Assembly: GCA_009760855.2 (NCBI GenBank)
Contig: WPIO01000077.1
Coordinates: 654,001 to 718,000 of the forward strand
Reading direction: 5' to 3'
From: Cristatella mucedo
Lineage: Eukaryota; Bryozoa; Phylactolaemata; Cristatellidae
Length of the DNA stretch: 64,000 bases
Part shown: positions 22,706 to 33,019 of the stretch, piece after piece
How positions within the stretch are numbered: the stretch's first letter is position 1
How the letters are laid out: each line of letters begins with the position of its first letter
Program-made: the position numbers and the translations under genes
The notes under the pieces: model-generated
What the model was told of the DNA's origin: nothing
Databases searched by the model: none
What the model saw: only the letters and a program-made list of their open reading frames with translations

Positions 22706-25129
22706 TAGGGCTGTACCGGAATTCGGCTCCGGCTCCGGCTCCGGCCGAATTCCGGCCAATTTACAAATCCGGCTCCGGCTCCGGCTCCGGTGGCCGGATT
22801 TTTCGAATTTTGGTTGAATATATTACTCGTTCCATTTATAAGAGGAAGGAGCTGGCCCGACGTCCCTGCGCTCTGCGTCGGGAGAGGGTGGGGAGGCCGA
22901 GAGGACGTTCAGACGCTGATTGAGCACTCCGACGTCAGGTCGTAACGACATGGTTTTGACCTCGGCTCGCGGCGGAACGTTTCCGAGCGCGGTTAGATTC
23001 TCAGACGTCAGAGCGGAACGCTGCGAGCGGCAGCCCGTCGTCGGTCAGGCCGCACCATAGATTCGTTCGCAGTGCATTTGGTCTCACGAAGCCGCACTTG
23101 GCGGAAGCGTGCGGAACTTCTTCACGGTATACCTTCATTGCAATAGCAGTCACTCTGCAGCCAAGGCGAGACAACTTGCAAATCCGTGCAGGTAACAACA
23201 CCACTAGCACTGTATATCTTTTGCGCTTTTTTCTGAAATTTGAGTTTTGCGTAGTGCGCAGTGTTGCTAGCGCCAGACCGCGTCACTACAGAAGTCACTG
23301 AACACATTTTGGTTGGTCTGGTGTGCCGCGACAGCTTTTGGCAGTTAATCGCGCCCCGCTGAAGTACGTAACCTAAAACGGGGCTGCATTCACGTATTTG
23401 AATTCTGTACATAGGACCAGGTCAGTGTGATTGCCGTGGAGAATGCGTGTGTGTGCGTGCAGTGCGCATAAATTGCTGGCTATACGCGTAAAGGGCGGCC
23501 TTATAAATAAATCCAAAAGTCTTTTAATTGTGTTTTATTTTTAACTAGATGACAGACAAAATGAAAAAACAGTCCAGTTTGGAATACTTCAGAGAAAAGG
23601 ACGGTGACAGCTCAAAATCCCAGTGTTTGCTGTGTCCAAGCATCTTGTCACGTGGTAAACCAGATGAGCCCAAAAAATTTTCAACTTCGGCCATGCTGAC
23701 ACATCTTCGCTCAAAACATTATAAAGAATACAACGAAATGCAAACCAAAATTGCTAATGCAAAGAAGAAGGCTGAAACTGCAGCACTGCCGAATGTTACA
23801 CCTGGTGCAATAGGCAAAGTCATGATCCAGAAAACGATTCCCGAACAAGTTGCATGCATGAAAGTATGGGATATCAATAACAGCTCATCAGTGAGAATTC
23901 ACCGTGCCATTGCTAAGATGATAATAACAGATATGCAACCGGTTCAGATTTTTGTAAAGGCAGGCTTTGTTGAACTCATGTGAGTTTTAGAGAGGCGTGA
24001 CACTGTTCCATCACGAAAATATTTTGCAGAGAGAGAGTCATTCCTGAAATTAATGATGAAGTTTGCACCCAGCTGTTGTGATCCAGCAACTACTGTTTCT
24101 GTCCTTTACCACTGATACATGGACAGCAGACAATACTGTGCAATCATTCATGGGCTTAACTGCCCATTGGCTGACAGAGGAGTTTGAAAACATGAGTTTT
24201 GTGTTGGATTGCATGCCATTTGCTGGTCATCACACTGCTGCTGGACTGATGACTGCCTTTCAGCAGATGCTTGACAAATGGAACATTAGCTTTGGACGCT
24301 GCATGTCGTACTTCGAGACAGTCAAAAGCTGAACAAATACCACTTGGCAGAGCCATTAATCGGAAAGAAATTACAGAGAGGCTGATCCACTACAGTGGAG
24401 CACAAGGAGACAGAACAGGGAAACGACTGCCAGCTCTGGCCCAAACAGTAGCTCGCCGTTTATTTAGGGTGCTCCACCAACAAGTGTACCTAATTCATGA
24501 ACGCTTTGTTCAGTGTTGCTCCACGGGGCTACAAAAGTTCTCCTCAGTGATCATCGAAGTTCACTTCTGATAATTCTTCTCAATCATCAGTACAGAGAAT
24601 GCAGCTCGACTGATATACTTCTCAGAATGATCCATAATTCAAAACTGATGGCAACAATGCTCCACCAAAATTTAAGTTCAAACAAATGTTCACTTCTGCC
24701 AGAGAATGCAGCTCGACTGATAAAAATATATATAAAATTACAGTACTTACTTATTTTTGTATTTTTGAATTTTGAACTTTAGTCTCTTTTCATTTTTTTT
24801 TGTGTTATTACCAATATTATGATGTAAAAAATGTTTACTCAATTTTTTAATAAAATGTCACTGCTATACGATTATCACTGAGGTCTCCCACAGCAACACC
24901 TATTACACAAAAATAAACAAACAGCAAAAGACAATGATGCTACTTATTATTAATAATATTTTTTTAATTAAATATTTATTGTAGTATATATCCTCAAGTA
25001 AAAACTTGGTAGTACAAATGGTAAAAATTTGTCCGATGAACAAATCCGGCTCCGGCCGTATTTGTCATCAAAAATCCGGCAAATCCGGCTCCGGCCGAAT
25101 TTGAAAAAATCAAATCCGGTACAGCCCTA
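22706..25129 (+). mobile_element. hAT transposon, complete ends, internally deleted
   Basis: Both ends are visible. The left end begins tagggctgtaccgga at 22706 and the right end is its inverse ending at 25129. They are flanked by an exact 8-bp duplication, ctagataa, at 22698-22705 and 25130-25137. Eight-bp duplications with T at position 2 and A at position 7 are typical of Ac-type hAT elements. Just inside each end are runs of the hexamer ccggct (22722-22790 and 25045-25100), probably subterminal transposase binding sites. At 2424 bp the element is short for an autonomous hAT. Confidence 0.93.
23549..24780 (+). pseudogene. hAT transposase, BED-finger type, broken and deleted
   Basis: The N-terminal 144-residue frame has a BED zinc finger: C-LLC near residues 26-29, and H-x4-H in LTHLRSKHYKEY. 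A stop at 23981 and frame changes follow. A second frame (24063-24332) carries the start of the RNase-H-like core, TTDTWTADNTVQSFMGLTAH. The C-terminal dimerisation part survives near 24700 as LLPENAARLIKIYIKLQY. Most of the catalytic core and the insertion domain between 24330 and 24650 are missing, so the total is about half the usual 600 residues. The element could only move with transposase supplied in trans. Confidence 0.85.
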
Positions 25130-25137
25130 CTAGATAA

Positions 25138-25198
25138 TATACCTAATGGTATGCTAATACATACTAGAGCTCACTGCCTGTTGACTCGCTTCGCTGAG
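25138..25198. other. Spacer between hAT element and Helitron fragment
   Basis: Contains gactcgcttcgctgagtca near 25182-25200, a phrase that recurs at about 26207-26226. The two copies may mark the ends of the Helitron-derived segment. Confidence 0.4.
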
Positions 25199-26075
25199 TC
25201 ACTCTCGAAAGTACTCGTCGAAATCTTGCCGCGTGACGTGACGGACGTGACGGACGGACTTTTCTGCCTTAGCAAGTGAGCCTGTGGACTCGCTTTGCTT
25301 TTTCATAGTAGAAAAACAATGTACTGTACATGAATTTACACGTTTATTTCCTCTTGATACACTATGTTTTTGTCGTCGTAGAATGTGGATTGTGTTTGAG
25401 CGCGAAGCAAATGCTATCCGGATGACTGACCTGTGAAGCGGCCACGTTGAGCAGCCCAAGAGCGAAAACATCCTTTCCAAGAAAGACTCCAACGCGTTCG
25501 AGGTCTGACCTTTTGATATGTCGATTGTCATGGCGAAAGGTCTGCGTACGGGAACTTGTCGCCTTCGCCGCTCGAATATGAAGTCACCCTCCTTAGGCGC
25601 GAGAGCGATGCGCGGAATCATGACGGAATTATCATTAAATTGGCTGCCAATTACAGAGGCTTTCAAAAAACGGAAGTGATGCTCATTGCGGACTATAAGC
25701 CGTGTGCCGTTGCAGAGCCCCTTCCCCGGATTTAGGTTGCGAAACAGCTTAATGGGCATGCCAGGTTTGAGCGGGAGCTCGTGAGGCGGTAGCCCGGATG
25801 GGGTGAGAGAGTTAAGATATAAGAAATGCCAATATTGGCGCCGCTCGGCGTGTTGTCGCGTGTTGCGTTGTTGAATCTCACGCCTCTGCTCGTTCGAAAG
25901 TCGAGCGCGCCGCCGTTGTTGGCGCAAGCGAGCTAACTTTCGTGCAGTCATAAAAACCTCGGCATTCTCCTTAGCCTTCGCGGGCCGCTCGGCGTGTAGC
26001 TGCTTGATGCGTCGTTGCTCCTCGTGTCGGTACTTCTCGTCTCGGCGCCGCTCTTGCTCCGGAAGTAGTGCTCAC
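25199..26075 (-). pseudogene. Helitron Rep/helicase, internal-deletion remnant
   Basis: The minus-strand frame starts in an Arg-rich N-terminal region (RRRDEKYRHEEQRR upstream of 25951, then RRRARLSNEQRREIQQRN). It passes directly into the C-terminal part of the Pif1-like helicase: LTPSGLPPHELPLKPGMPI, NLNPGKGLCNGTRLIV, FAMTIDISKGQT. Past GQT the frame shifts, but a good match continues in another frame. In full Helitrons the rolling-circle Rep domain and helicase motifs I-III lie between these two parts; all are missing, so the two ends are fused. The gactcgcttcgctgagtca phrase flanks the segment on both sides. Not functional. Confidence 0.8.
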
Positions 26076-26284
26076 GGAAGACAACGCTGCGCCATCTGGC
26101 CGCGTTACGGAAGTATGCCCTATTGCCACGTGACGGACGTGCTTTCTCGCTTAAATTAATAGGGAATTAATAGAGATGTAAATAAAATACATCGAGTGAG
26201 CCTCACAGGACTCGCTTCGCTGAGTCATAGTAGATATACACTACTGTACGTAAGCCGCGTGGCATAGGCTTGCCGTCTTGCCAG

Positions 26285-26640
26285 GTGACATAACAATAAT
26301 AATAATAACATATTCGATATAGCGTCCTCAGAGAACTCAATCTCTTTCTAGACACTTTACATTTGCTGCAAAGGAAGCACGATCAAATGGTTAGTAATAG
26401 CATGTTCAATGACAACAAGCTTAACACGGTTAAGGTTGACGAGCACAGGGTCAGCATGCAAGTAGGGTTAGCGGCAGCATTAACAGTGTCAGCATGCAGA
26501 AGCATGTAAAGAACGAATTACATGGACCCTCGAAATGCTGTGATTAATGTATATGTTTTTAGTTTCTTTTCAAATGTGGTCAAGTCAGGAGATATCGCAA
26601 AGCAAGTCAGAAGTGAGTTCCAGACGTAAGTGCGCCGTCT
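26285..26640 (-). mobile_element. CR1/L2-like LINE, family B, 3' end
   Basis: (aat)n at 26294-26308 is followed by the inverse of the family B terminus (tctttctagacactttacat) and about 280 bp of 3' untranslated sequence shared with 35310-35520 (caagcttaac..., gtcagcatgcaag). It ends in the last codons of the LINE protein (inverse of the DLTTF segment). Strong 5' truncation. Confidence 0.8.
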
Positions 26641-27095
26641 TGCGGCGTAACGAACTTTCTCGCTTTCGTCATCAGAGATGTAGTGCGATATAAGTGCGCC
26701 GTCGTGTCGCCTGGCGTAAGTGCGTGACGGGTGACGGGCTTTCTCGCTTTAATGAATAGGGACTGGTAGGATATACGTATATCGCATAGCGCTCGGCAAA
26801 AATATTCTGTTGCGCCACCCTTATGAGCAGAACCCTTGACCTCTGCAAACCGGAAGTCATGGCGACCTATTGATTGAAGTCGACTATTGGTAGTTGAACG
26901 CGAGCGCCAATGAGACTACTGTCTGGATGAGTGGGCAGTTGCAAGAAGGTCTGACCAAAGTTCGTTCCTTTTCTGAGCACTTAGTTGCACTGGAGCGGGC
27001 GCTCTCGATTGCATCTGCGCTCTACTACCGTCAGTGGACCGCGGTGAGTGGGTGTGGCACCGATGACTCGCTAGCCGAGCCTCGAGGCGAAAGCT
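26641..27095. other. Left flank of the Polinton element
   Basis: Host sequence. The part 26700-26790 repeats a phrase of the Helitron neighbourhood (gctttctcgctttaatgaatag resembles 26139-26168), suggesting another Helitron-derived end. No gene. Confidence 0.4.
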
Positions 27096-27100
27096 CCGTC
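27096..27100. repeat. Target-site duplication, left copy (ccgtc)
   Basis: ccgtc directly precedes the left end AGTAGTTATG. The same 5 bases follow the right end at 50947-50951. A 7-base reading (tccgtca at 27095-27101 and 50946-50952) is equally possible if the element is taken to start one base further in. Confidence 0.85.
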
Positions 27101-27321
27101 AGTAGTTATGTTTTGAACGTTATAGAGCCTAGGGCTCAGCCTCGACCCTCAATCTCGCACAGCTCGATCGAGTGTCTTCGTCTGAGACCCAAGTCTCCAC
27201 AACTTTCAAAACCAAACTACTCGCTCAACACTAGACTCGCTGTCGCTCGGCATAGTGTTTTCGCCTACTTCGTTGTTTATCCCACAGCACTCTAGCATAA
27301 TAAAATTTGATTTAAAGAAAA
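27101..27321 (+). repeat. Polinton terminal inverted repeat, left
   Basis: Begins agtagttatgttttgaacgt and matches the inverse of 50726-50946 with two differences that I can see, both transitions (in ctccacaac and ctctagcat). Similarity fades in the A/T run after 27321, just before the first gene. Integrase binds such ends, and protein-primed replication starts from them. Confidence 0.95.
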
Positions 27322-27340
27322 AATTTATATAGTATAAGAT

Positions 27341-27532
27341 ATGTCTAACAATGATTATGTTATGCGACGTGAGGGTGATAATTTTAGCGATCACGCTAGA
27401 CGTGTTAGAGAAGAAGTACGAAAAAGAACAGGGCTTTTGCCTAAGTATCCATTTTCAAAGGCTAGTTTAGATAAAATGATATCTAGTTTGCGTTATTCCA
27501 AATATAAACGTAGAAATTTCTCTCAAAAGTAA
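27341..27532 (+). CDS. Small basic protein next to left TIR, unknown
   Basis: 63 residues, rich in Arg and Lys (MRREGDNF, ARRVREEVRKRTG, YKRRNF). The ATG lies 20 bp inside the TIR and is preceded by ttatatagtataagat, the element's usual start context. No family is recognised. It resembles the small minus-strand gene at 50086-50301 next to the other TIR: both begin MSN, have an R-x-x-G-x-x-[FY] segment followed by an RR[VL] helix, and a GL-x-P-[KR] turn. Being basic and terminal, it could bind DNA ends, but this is inference. Confidence 0.6.
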   Translation: MSNNDYVMRREGDNFSDHARRVREEVRKRTGLLPKYPFSKASLDKMISSLRYSKYKRRNFSQK

Positions 27533-27545
27533 AGAAGTAAAGAAT

Positions 27546-30500
27546 GTGCAATGGTCATTTGAGAGAGAATCAAGAAGATTAATGAGAATTGAGGAGAATG
27601 GTTGGTTTTTAGGTAAAACCTCATCAGACGGTAAGTTTATGGACTATGAGTATGTTGGTTTAGATAGAGGTGAAATAGACTTTGATAAAATTTATGACAG
27701 AGCTGCCGATGGACTTATTAGAGTTATAAGGAACATACTCAAGAACAAGAAAGATTTAAAAATGACAATGATTGCATCCCCACTTCTAGAATCAGAAAAC
27801 GGAGCTTTCTGCTATCAGCCATTTTCTGGCATACCTAATTTAAAGATAAATAGGTCTAGTAACATTGAGTCTATTATTAAAATGCAGTTCGCTTCTTTTA
27901 AAGAAAGGATTGAAGAATGGCTAGAGAAAGGATCTAGTTGGAGTCTGGCTGCAATTAATGCTTTATATGCAAAGTTTACTCATTTTAGACATCGTTTTGG
28001 AGGGAGTTATTTACCTATGCCTAAAGGATTAGAGAAAAAGAGATCAACATTGAATATAAAGAATGAATCAGATAACTGTTTCGCATTGTGGTGTGTACTA
28101 AGATTTTTTCATCCTAGAGATAGTCATCCAGAGTCAATTGCAGACCTTTATAAGATACTTTTTGAAAAATATAATCATCTTATTCCTACTTTAACAAACT
28201 TGTTTAATGTAAGACCTGGATATTCTCAAGCGTTAAGTATTTCAGATATACCTACTTTAGAAAAAATGTTTGTCATTACAATAAATGTTTATGAGTATTG
28301 CAGCAGAGATTTAAGCCCACTTCCTATAGTTGATGAGGAAAATGAGAAGCACTAAGATCTTTTATATAGCAATGAAGATAAAACAGTCTCTCACTATGTA
28401 ATCATTAAAAATGTTAATGGACTTTGCAGAACCTCAAAGGGATTTGGAACTCAACTAACTTGTATAAGAGATGTATCTGCAGATTTTATTCTCAAGATAA
28501 ACTTGCACAACATATTGATGCATGTAAGAAGGGAAATGATGGCAGGTCTAGAATAAAAATGCCTGAGGAATGAGAAAAGTGCTACTTTAAGGAATACTCA
28601 AAAACATTATGGTGCCCCTTTGTTGCTTATGCAGACTTTGAATGTTTGCTTAGCGATGTAAGAAAGACAGATAAGGAAGATAGTAGTATTCCTAAAGGTT
28701 CTTTTCAAAAGCACATTCAATATTCAAGCGCATATACAATTATAGGTTACAAAGGAGAAAAAAGAAGTTTTAAGTTACTAAATGGACCAAATAATTTAAG
28801 AGAGTTAGTACAGAATTTACTAAAGGAAGTAGATTCAATCAAGAATGTGTTGCGAGAGACTCTTCCTAAGTACATGAAATATAATTATGAGACTATGACT
28901 AGTGAAGAGAGTAAGGCATACAACTCGGAAACTGCCTGTTATATTTGCAATTTAGATTTAAAAGATGATAAGGTTTTAGATCACTGTCATCTTACTGGCA
29001 AATATCGAGGTGCTGCACACAACGAGTGTAATCTTAATGTTAGTATTAATCCAGAAAAATTTAAGCTTCCTGTATTTACTCCTAATCTAAAAGGATATGA
29101 TTCACACTTGTTAGTTCAAGAGTTTCATGGTCAAAAACTTAAAAAAGTGTAATTGCAAATAATAGGGAAAGATATATAAACATTGAAATCGGAGCTCTTA
29201 GTTTTAGGGATTCACTTCAGCTGATGAATAAAGGATTACCAGACTTAGTTAATAATGTTGTTAAGTCAAAGAAACCTCTAACATATACTAGGGGAGAGTT
29301 TTCTATGCTTAGCGATAAAGATTTTGAATTGTTATCAGCAAAGGGAGTTTTTCCTTATGAATATGTTGATTATTTCTCAAAGCTAGAAGATAAAAGTTTA
29401 CCACCAATAAAATGTTTTTATAGTACATTGAACGACAGCAACATTGGAGAAAAGGATTATGATAGAGCGCAAGAAGTGTGGAAATTAATGAAGAAAATTG
29501 ATCCACTTACTGAAGATACGTTAGAAAAATAGTGATATTTATCTCACAATGGATGTTTTTTAACTAGCCGATGTTTTTCAACATTTTAGACATCTCTCAA
29601 AAAGAATTGATGGTCTGGATCCTGCTAACTTCTTTACTGCTCCTGGTTTAACTTGATGTGCAGGTTTAAGATTTTTCAAAAGTTACATTAGATTCATTAT
29701 CAAACTTTGAAGACTTTAATTTCTTTGAGAGTGCAATCAGAGGAGGTATAACGCAGCATCTTGCAGGCATGTTAAGGCTAACAACCAAATGGCATCTAAT
29801 TATGATAGCACAAGAAAGAAGAGTTGGCTACTATATGTTGATGCAAATTCACTTTATGCAACAGCGATGACTCAGTTCCTACCAACAAGTAATTTTAAGT
29901 TTTTAGATGATAAGCAGATTAAATCATTTACAAACAAAAAATACTAGGGATAAAAAAATTCAAATACTGGCTATGCTTTTGAGGTGGACATGCACTGTCC
30001 GAAGGATTTACATAGTGTTTATTCTGATTATCCTCTTTTACCTATTAAGAGAGATGTTGCAAAAGATGAGTATTCATCTTATCAAAATAAAACTTTAGCT
30101 AAAGATGATCATGAAAGCAAAGTTGAGAAGTTGATTCTTGATCTGAAACCAAGAGAAAAGTACATTATTCACTATAGAAATTTACAGTTTGCCTTAGAAA
30201 CAGGCTACATATTAACAAAGATATATAGCATAATGAGTTGTTCACAAAGCAATTGGTTGAGTGGTTATGTTAAAAATAACATTGAGAGAAAAAAACGCAA
30301 AAGATGAGTTTGAAAAAGAATATTATAAGTTAAAAAATAATGCATTCTTTGGAAAGACAATGGAAAATGTAAGAGAGAGAGTAAACATTGAGTTATTCGA
30401 TTTAAAGTTTGACAAGGATGTTGAAACATCAAATAAAAGAGTTATGAGTGCAAGATTTAAAGATAGAAGACTTTTCAACATGGATCTTGTTGGAATAGAA

Positions 30501-31347
30501 ACGACAAAGCCTGAAGTATATCTTAACAAACCTATTTACTTAGTTTTTGCTATTCTTGAGATATCAAAATTAGTAATGCAAGACTTTTATTATAATACAA
30601 TGTAAGATAATTATGGAGATGCGCTTACACTTGCATATACTAATACTGATTCCTTAGTCATGAAGATAAATACAGAGGATGTTTATAAGGACTTCGAGAA
30701 TTATATAGATTATCTAGATCTTTCTGGTTATCCAAAAAGTCAAGAAGTGTGCAAATTAGAAGGATTTGAGCAAATGATGGTAACAAATAAAGGAAGCTTA
30801 GGAAAATTTAAAGATGAGATAGCAGATAAATATACAATTGACACAGAAACAAAAGATTTCATTAGAGATAAAAATGGAATTATGATAGAGAATTATGTTG
30901 TACTAGATGAGGGAGTTTTCTTAAGACCAAAATTATAATAATATTAATAATATTGCACTTGAATTATATTCTATGCAAATAGCAGTGTCAACAAATAATG
31001 GTATAGAAGTGAAGTCTTCAGCAAAGAAAGCTCAAGGTACAAAAAAGGATGTTGTAAAGAAATATTTATCACATTCAGATTATTTAGGATGTCTTGAGAC
31101 TGGCAAAGATGTTTATCGCAATCAATCGAGATTTAAAACAAGTAATCATTATATTTATAAAATAACACAAACAAAACAAGCACTATCAGCTTTCGACTCA
31201 AAACGATACTGGTTAGACTGTGGAATCTGCAGTTATGCTTATGGTCACTATAGAATTGCTGATGCATTAAGTAACAATATAAATCAAGGACGATGTAATA
31301 CTTGCAATATTGGTGCTATTAATATAGATGCCAAAACGAAAGAGTGA
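27546..31347 (+). pseudogene. Protein-primed family B DNA polymerase, multiply broken
   Basis: Order of visible parts: an N-terminal domain (to 28355) with FRHRFGGSYLPMPKGL and DNCFALWCVL; Exo I (ADFE near 28631); a Cys/His zinc or HNH-like insert (CYIC ... HCHLTGKYRGAAHN, 28935-29030); Exo II (KGYDSHLL near 29090); Exo III (YEYVD near 29357). Then come motif A (DANSLYATAM near 29840), motif B (NNAFFGKTMENVRE near 30335), motif C near 30636 and the C-terminal YGHYR region near 31245. This is the Polinton-type polymerase that copies the element from a terminal protein. At least five frame changes and several in-frame stops (for example 28353, 29530, 30603) disrupt it. Motif C also reads YTNTDS, so the first catalytic Asp is replaced by Asn. 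Confidence 0.95.
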
Positions 31348-31495
31348 AGAAATCATTGAACCTGAAGCAAAAGTAAAAGTTGAACATGATATTCGAGAAA
31401 CAACAAAAGAGTTATATGAATTGCAAATAAAAATGGAGGATGATAGAGCAGAAGAAGAGTTAATTTTTGAGATGGCAGGAATAAATTTATATTAA
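31328..31495 (+). CDS. Small charged protein after polymerase, unknown
   Basis: 55 codons starting ATG at 31328, overlapping the polymerase end by 20 bases in another frame. The N-terminus MPKRKSEEIIEP looks like a short nuclear-localisation signal, and the rest is Glu/Lys-rich and probably helical (ETTKELYELQIKMEDD). It is too short for common ORF cut-offs, but its frame is clean and it ends 24 bases before the next gene. Function unknown. Confidence 0.5.
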   Translation: MPKRKSEEIIEPEAKVKVEHDIRETTKELYELQIKMEDDRAEEELIFEMAGINLY

Positions 31496-31519
31496 AAAAT
31501 AAAAATCATTACTATAGAA

Positions 31520-31741
31520 ATGGAAAAATTTGAAATTGAAAGTGAAAAAGCTGAACAAACTGAACAAGTTGAAGAAACTGAAAGTGAATATGACAGTGAT
31601 GATCCTGATTACAATCCAGAAGATGAGTCAGAATATTCAGATAGTAGTGATGAAGGTGAATACGATCCTAATGAAGGCTATGAACAAGCATTCTGTGTTG
31701 AAGAAGATGTAGATTACGTAAATGAAGAAGATGAACTATAA
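31520..31741 (+). CDS. Small acidic protein, unknown
   Basis: 73 residues with an extreme acidic composition (DSDDPDYNPEDESEYSDSSD and VDYVNEEDEL). It follows ctatagaa immediately before the ATG. Acidic tails of this type occur in chaperones, transcription activators and DNA mimics, but there is no fold to choose by. The frame is intact although neighbouring genes are broken. Confidence 0.65.
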   Translation: MEKFEIESEKAEQTEQVEETESEYDSDDPDYNPEDESEYSDSSDEGEYDPNEGYEQAFCVEEDVDYVNEEDEL

Positions 31742-31754
31742 AAAAATTTATATT

Positions 31755-31762
31755 TATATAGA
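31755..31762 (+). promoter_or_regulatory. TATATAGA start motif
   Basis: tatataga directly abuts the ATG of the 91-aa gene at 31763. It is one of the clearest examples of the motif found before most genes of the element. Confidence 0.55.
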
Positions 31763-32038
31763 ATGGATGTTTCAAGAATTCTTAGTTGTGAACAGTCAAG
31801 AGATATGGCTCTTAAAATTTGTTTACAAAAATTAAAGAAAGTTGATCAAAGAATTGTCAAGCATTCACTTGATAAACTTATTCCATATTTAGATAGCTCG
31901 TATATTAGTGTTCTTGTTGAGATTCGGGATACATGTGATAAACTAATGGAATGCAGAAGTAAATTAAATGAGATGTTGATAGAAGCAGAAAAGAAATCAA
32001 AAACTCCAAAAACTAAACAGGGTGTTCAGATTAATTAA
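31763..32038 (+). CDS. 91-aa helical protein, unknown
   Basis: Intact frame of 91 residues, mostly predicted helix with heptad-like hydrophobics (ALKICLQKLKKVDQRIVKH, CDKLMECRSKLNEMLIEAEK) and a basic C-terminus (KKSKTPKTKQ). It starts right after TATATAGA. No family recognised. Its place between two other small intact genes in the left arm suggests a regulatory or structural accessory role, which is inference. Confidence 0.65.
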   Translation: MDVSRILSCEQSRDMALKICLQKLKKVDQRIVKHSLDKLIPYLDSSYISVLVEIRDTCDKLMECRSKLNEMLIEAEKKSKTPKTKQGVQIN

Positions 32039-32070
32039 TTTTGTATATTTTTGTATAATAGTATAGGAAA

Positions 32071-32598
32071 ATGTCGACAGCAAATGAAGTATCTGATCCC
32101 AATCTTGCTACATCTGCAACTCTGCTTAAAGCATATGTTGACTACCTTCTAAAATCTAGAATGACTGCTTACGATCAACAAACACTCGAATCAGATATCT
32201 CAATTATGACAGATACGTCTGTTAAAAAGTTTTATATTGATGAGTGCGACATTGAAGCACAAAAGGTAATCGATTCTGGAATGGCAAGTATAACAACTGA
32301 CCTTGAAGCAACAGTTAGATCGAAAGTTGATACTCTTCTAGATACAACTGGAGAAATCTCTAGTTATACTACATGGATTGCTAGTCAGCTACCAACACTT
32401 TCAACAGTTATATCAGGCGTTGCAGGAATTAAACCAGATATCTCTGAAATTGTTAAGGATGAATGTTATGCAATTCTACCTGATATCTCTGATGGAACAA
32501 GTGTCAGACAAAAGGCAACATTTGCTGCTCTTGCTGCTCCAACTGTTACAGATCCAACTGCTCCAGTTTCTGATACAATTCCTACAACAACTTTATAA
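32071..32598 (+). CDS. 175-aa protein, unknown
   Basis: Intact frame. N-terminal 130 residues are Ser/Thr/Asp-rich and probably helical (LLKAYVDYLLKSRMTAYD, ISSYTTWIASQLPTLST). The C-terminus is a Pro/Thr/Ala-rich linker (APTVTDPTAPVSDTIPTTTL), as seen in exposed virion or secreted proteins. No signal peptide and no known domain. The start context is agtataggaaaATG, nearly the same as that before the ATPase at 40881. Function unknown. Confidence 0.7.
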   Translation: MSTANEVSDPNLATSATLLKAYVDYLLKSRMTAYDQQTLESDISIMTDTSVKKFYIDECDIEAQKVIDSGMASITTDLEATVRSKVDTLLDTTGEISSYTTWIASQLPTLSTVISGVAGIKPDISEIVKDECYAILPDISDGTSVRQKATFAALAAPTVTDPTAPVSDTIPTTTL

Positions 32599-32608
32599 TT
32601 AACTTATT

Positions 32609-32616
32609 TATATAGA
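32609..32616 (+). promoter_or_regulatory. TATATAGA start motif
   Basis: tatataga lies one base before the ATG at 32618, leaving room for almost no 5' leader if transcription starts downstream of it. Confidence 0.55.
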
Positions 32617-32617
32617 A

Positions 32618-32977
32618 ATGAATGTAGAAACTAGAAGTAAAGATTGTCTAACAGTAGCACAAGGACAGCAGCTTACTAATATAAAAACTTGCTCATATCC
32701 AATGGGAAGAATTGAAGATATCAGAAGTACACTATTACAAGCATTAAAATTAGTTTTAGAATATAAAGCTTTAAGAGTAGGTCATTCTGAAAAAGAAATG
32801 ACATATATATTTACAAAAGTCAGAGATGGATCAGTCTTTTCAGAGTTTCTTAAAGATTTGAAAGTAGATAAAATAAATAGTCTTAAATCAGAAGCATACT
32901 CTAAAAAAGTAGAGTTAACAAAACAACTAACCGGAAAAGAATGTAGTATACCAACAGAGCTTATTAAAAAAGTCTAG
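32618..32977 (+). CDS. 119-aa protein, unknown
   Basis: Intact frame with a mixed alpha/beta look (LQALKLVLEYKALRVGHSEK, FLKDLKVDKINSLKSEAY). It is the last plus-strand gene of the left arm; the next genes are on the opposite strand and converge on it, with stop codons about 40 bases apart. No domain recognised. Confidence 0.65.
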   Translation: MNVETRSKDCLTVAQGQQLTNIKTCSYPMGRIEDIRSTLLQALKLVLEYKALRVGHSEKEMTYIFTKVRDGSVFSEFLKDLKVDKINSLKSEAYSKKVELTKQLTGKECSIPTELIKKV

Positions 32978-33019
32978 AATGGAAATAAATTGCTGCTAAG
33001 AAGTTAATCATTTGTAATA

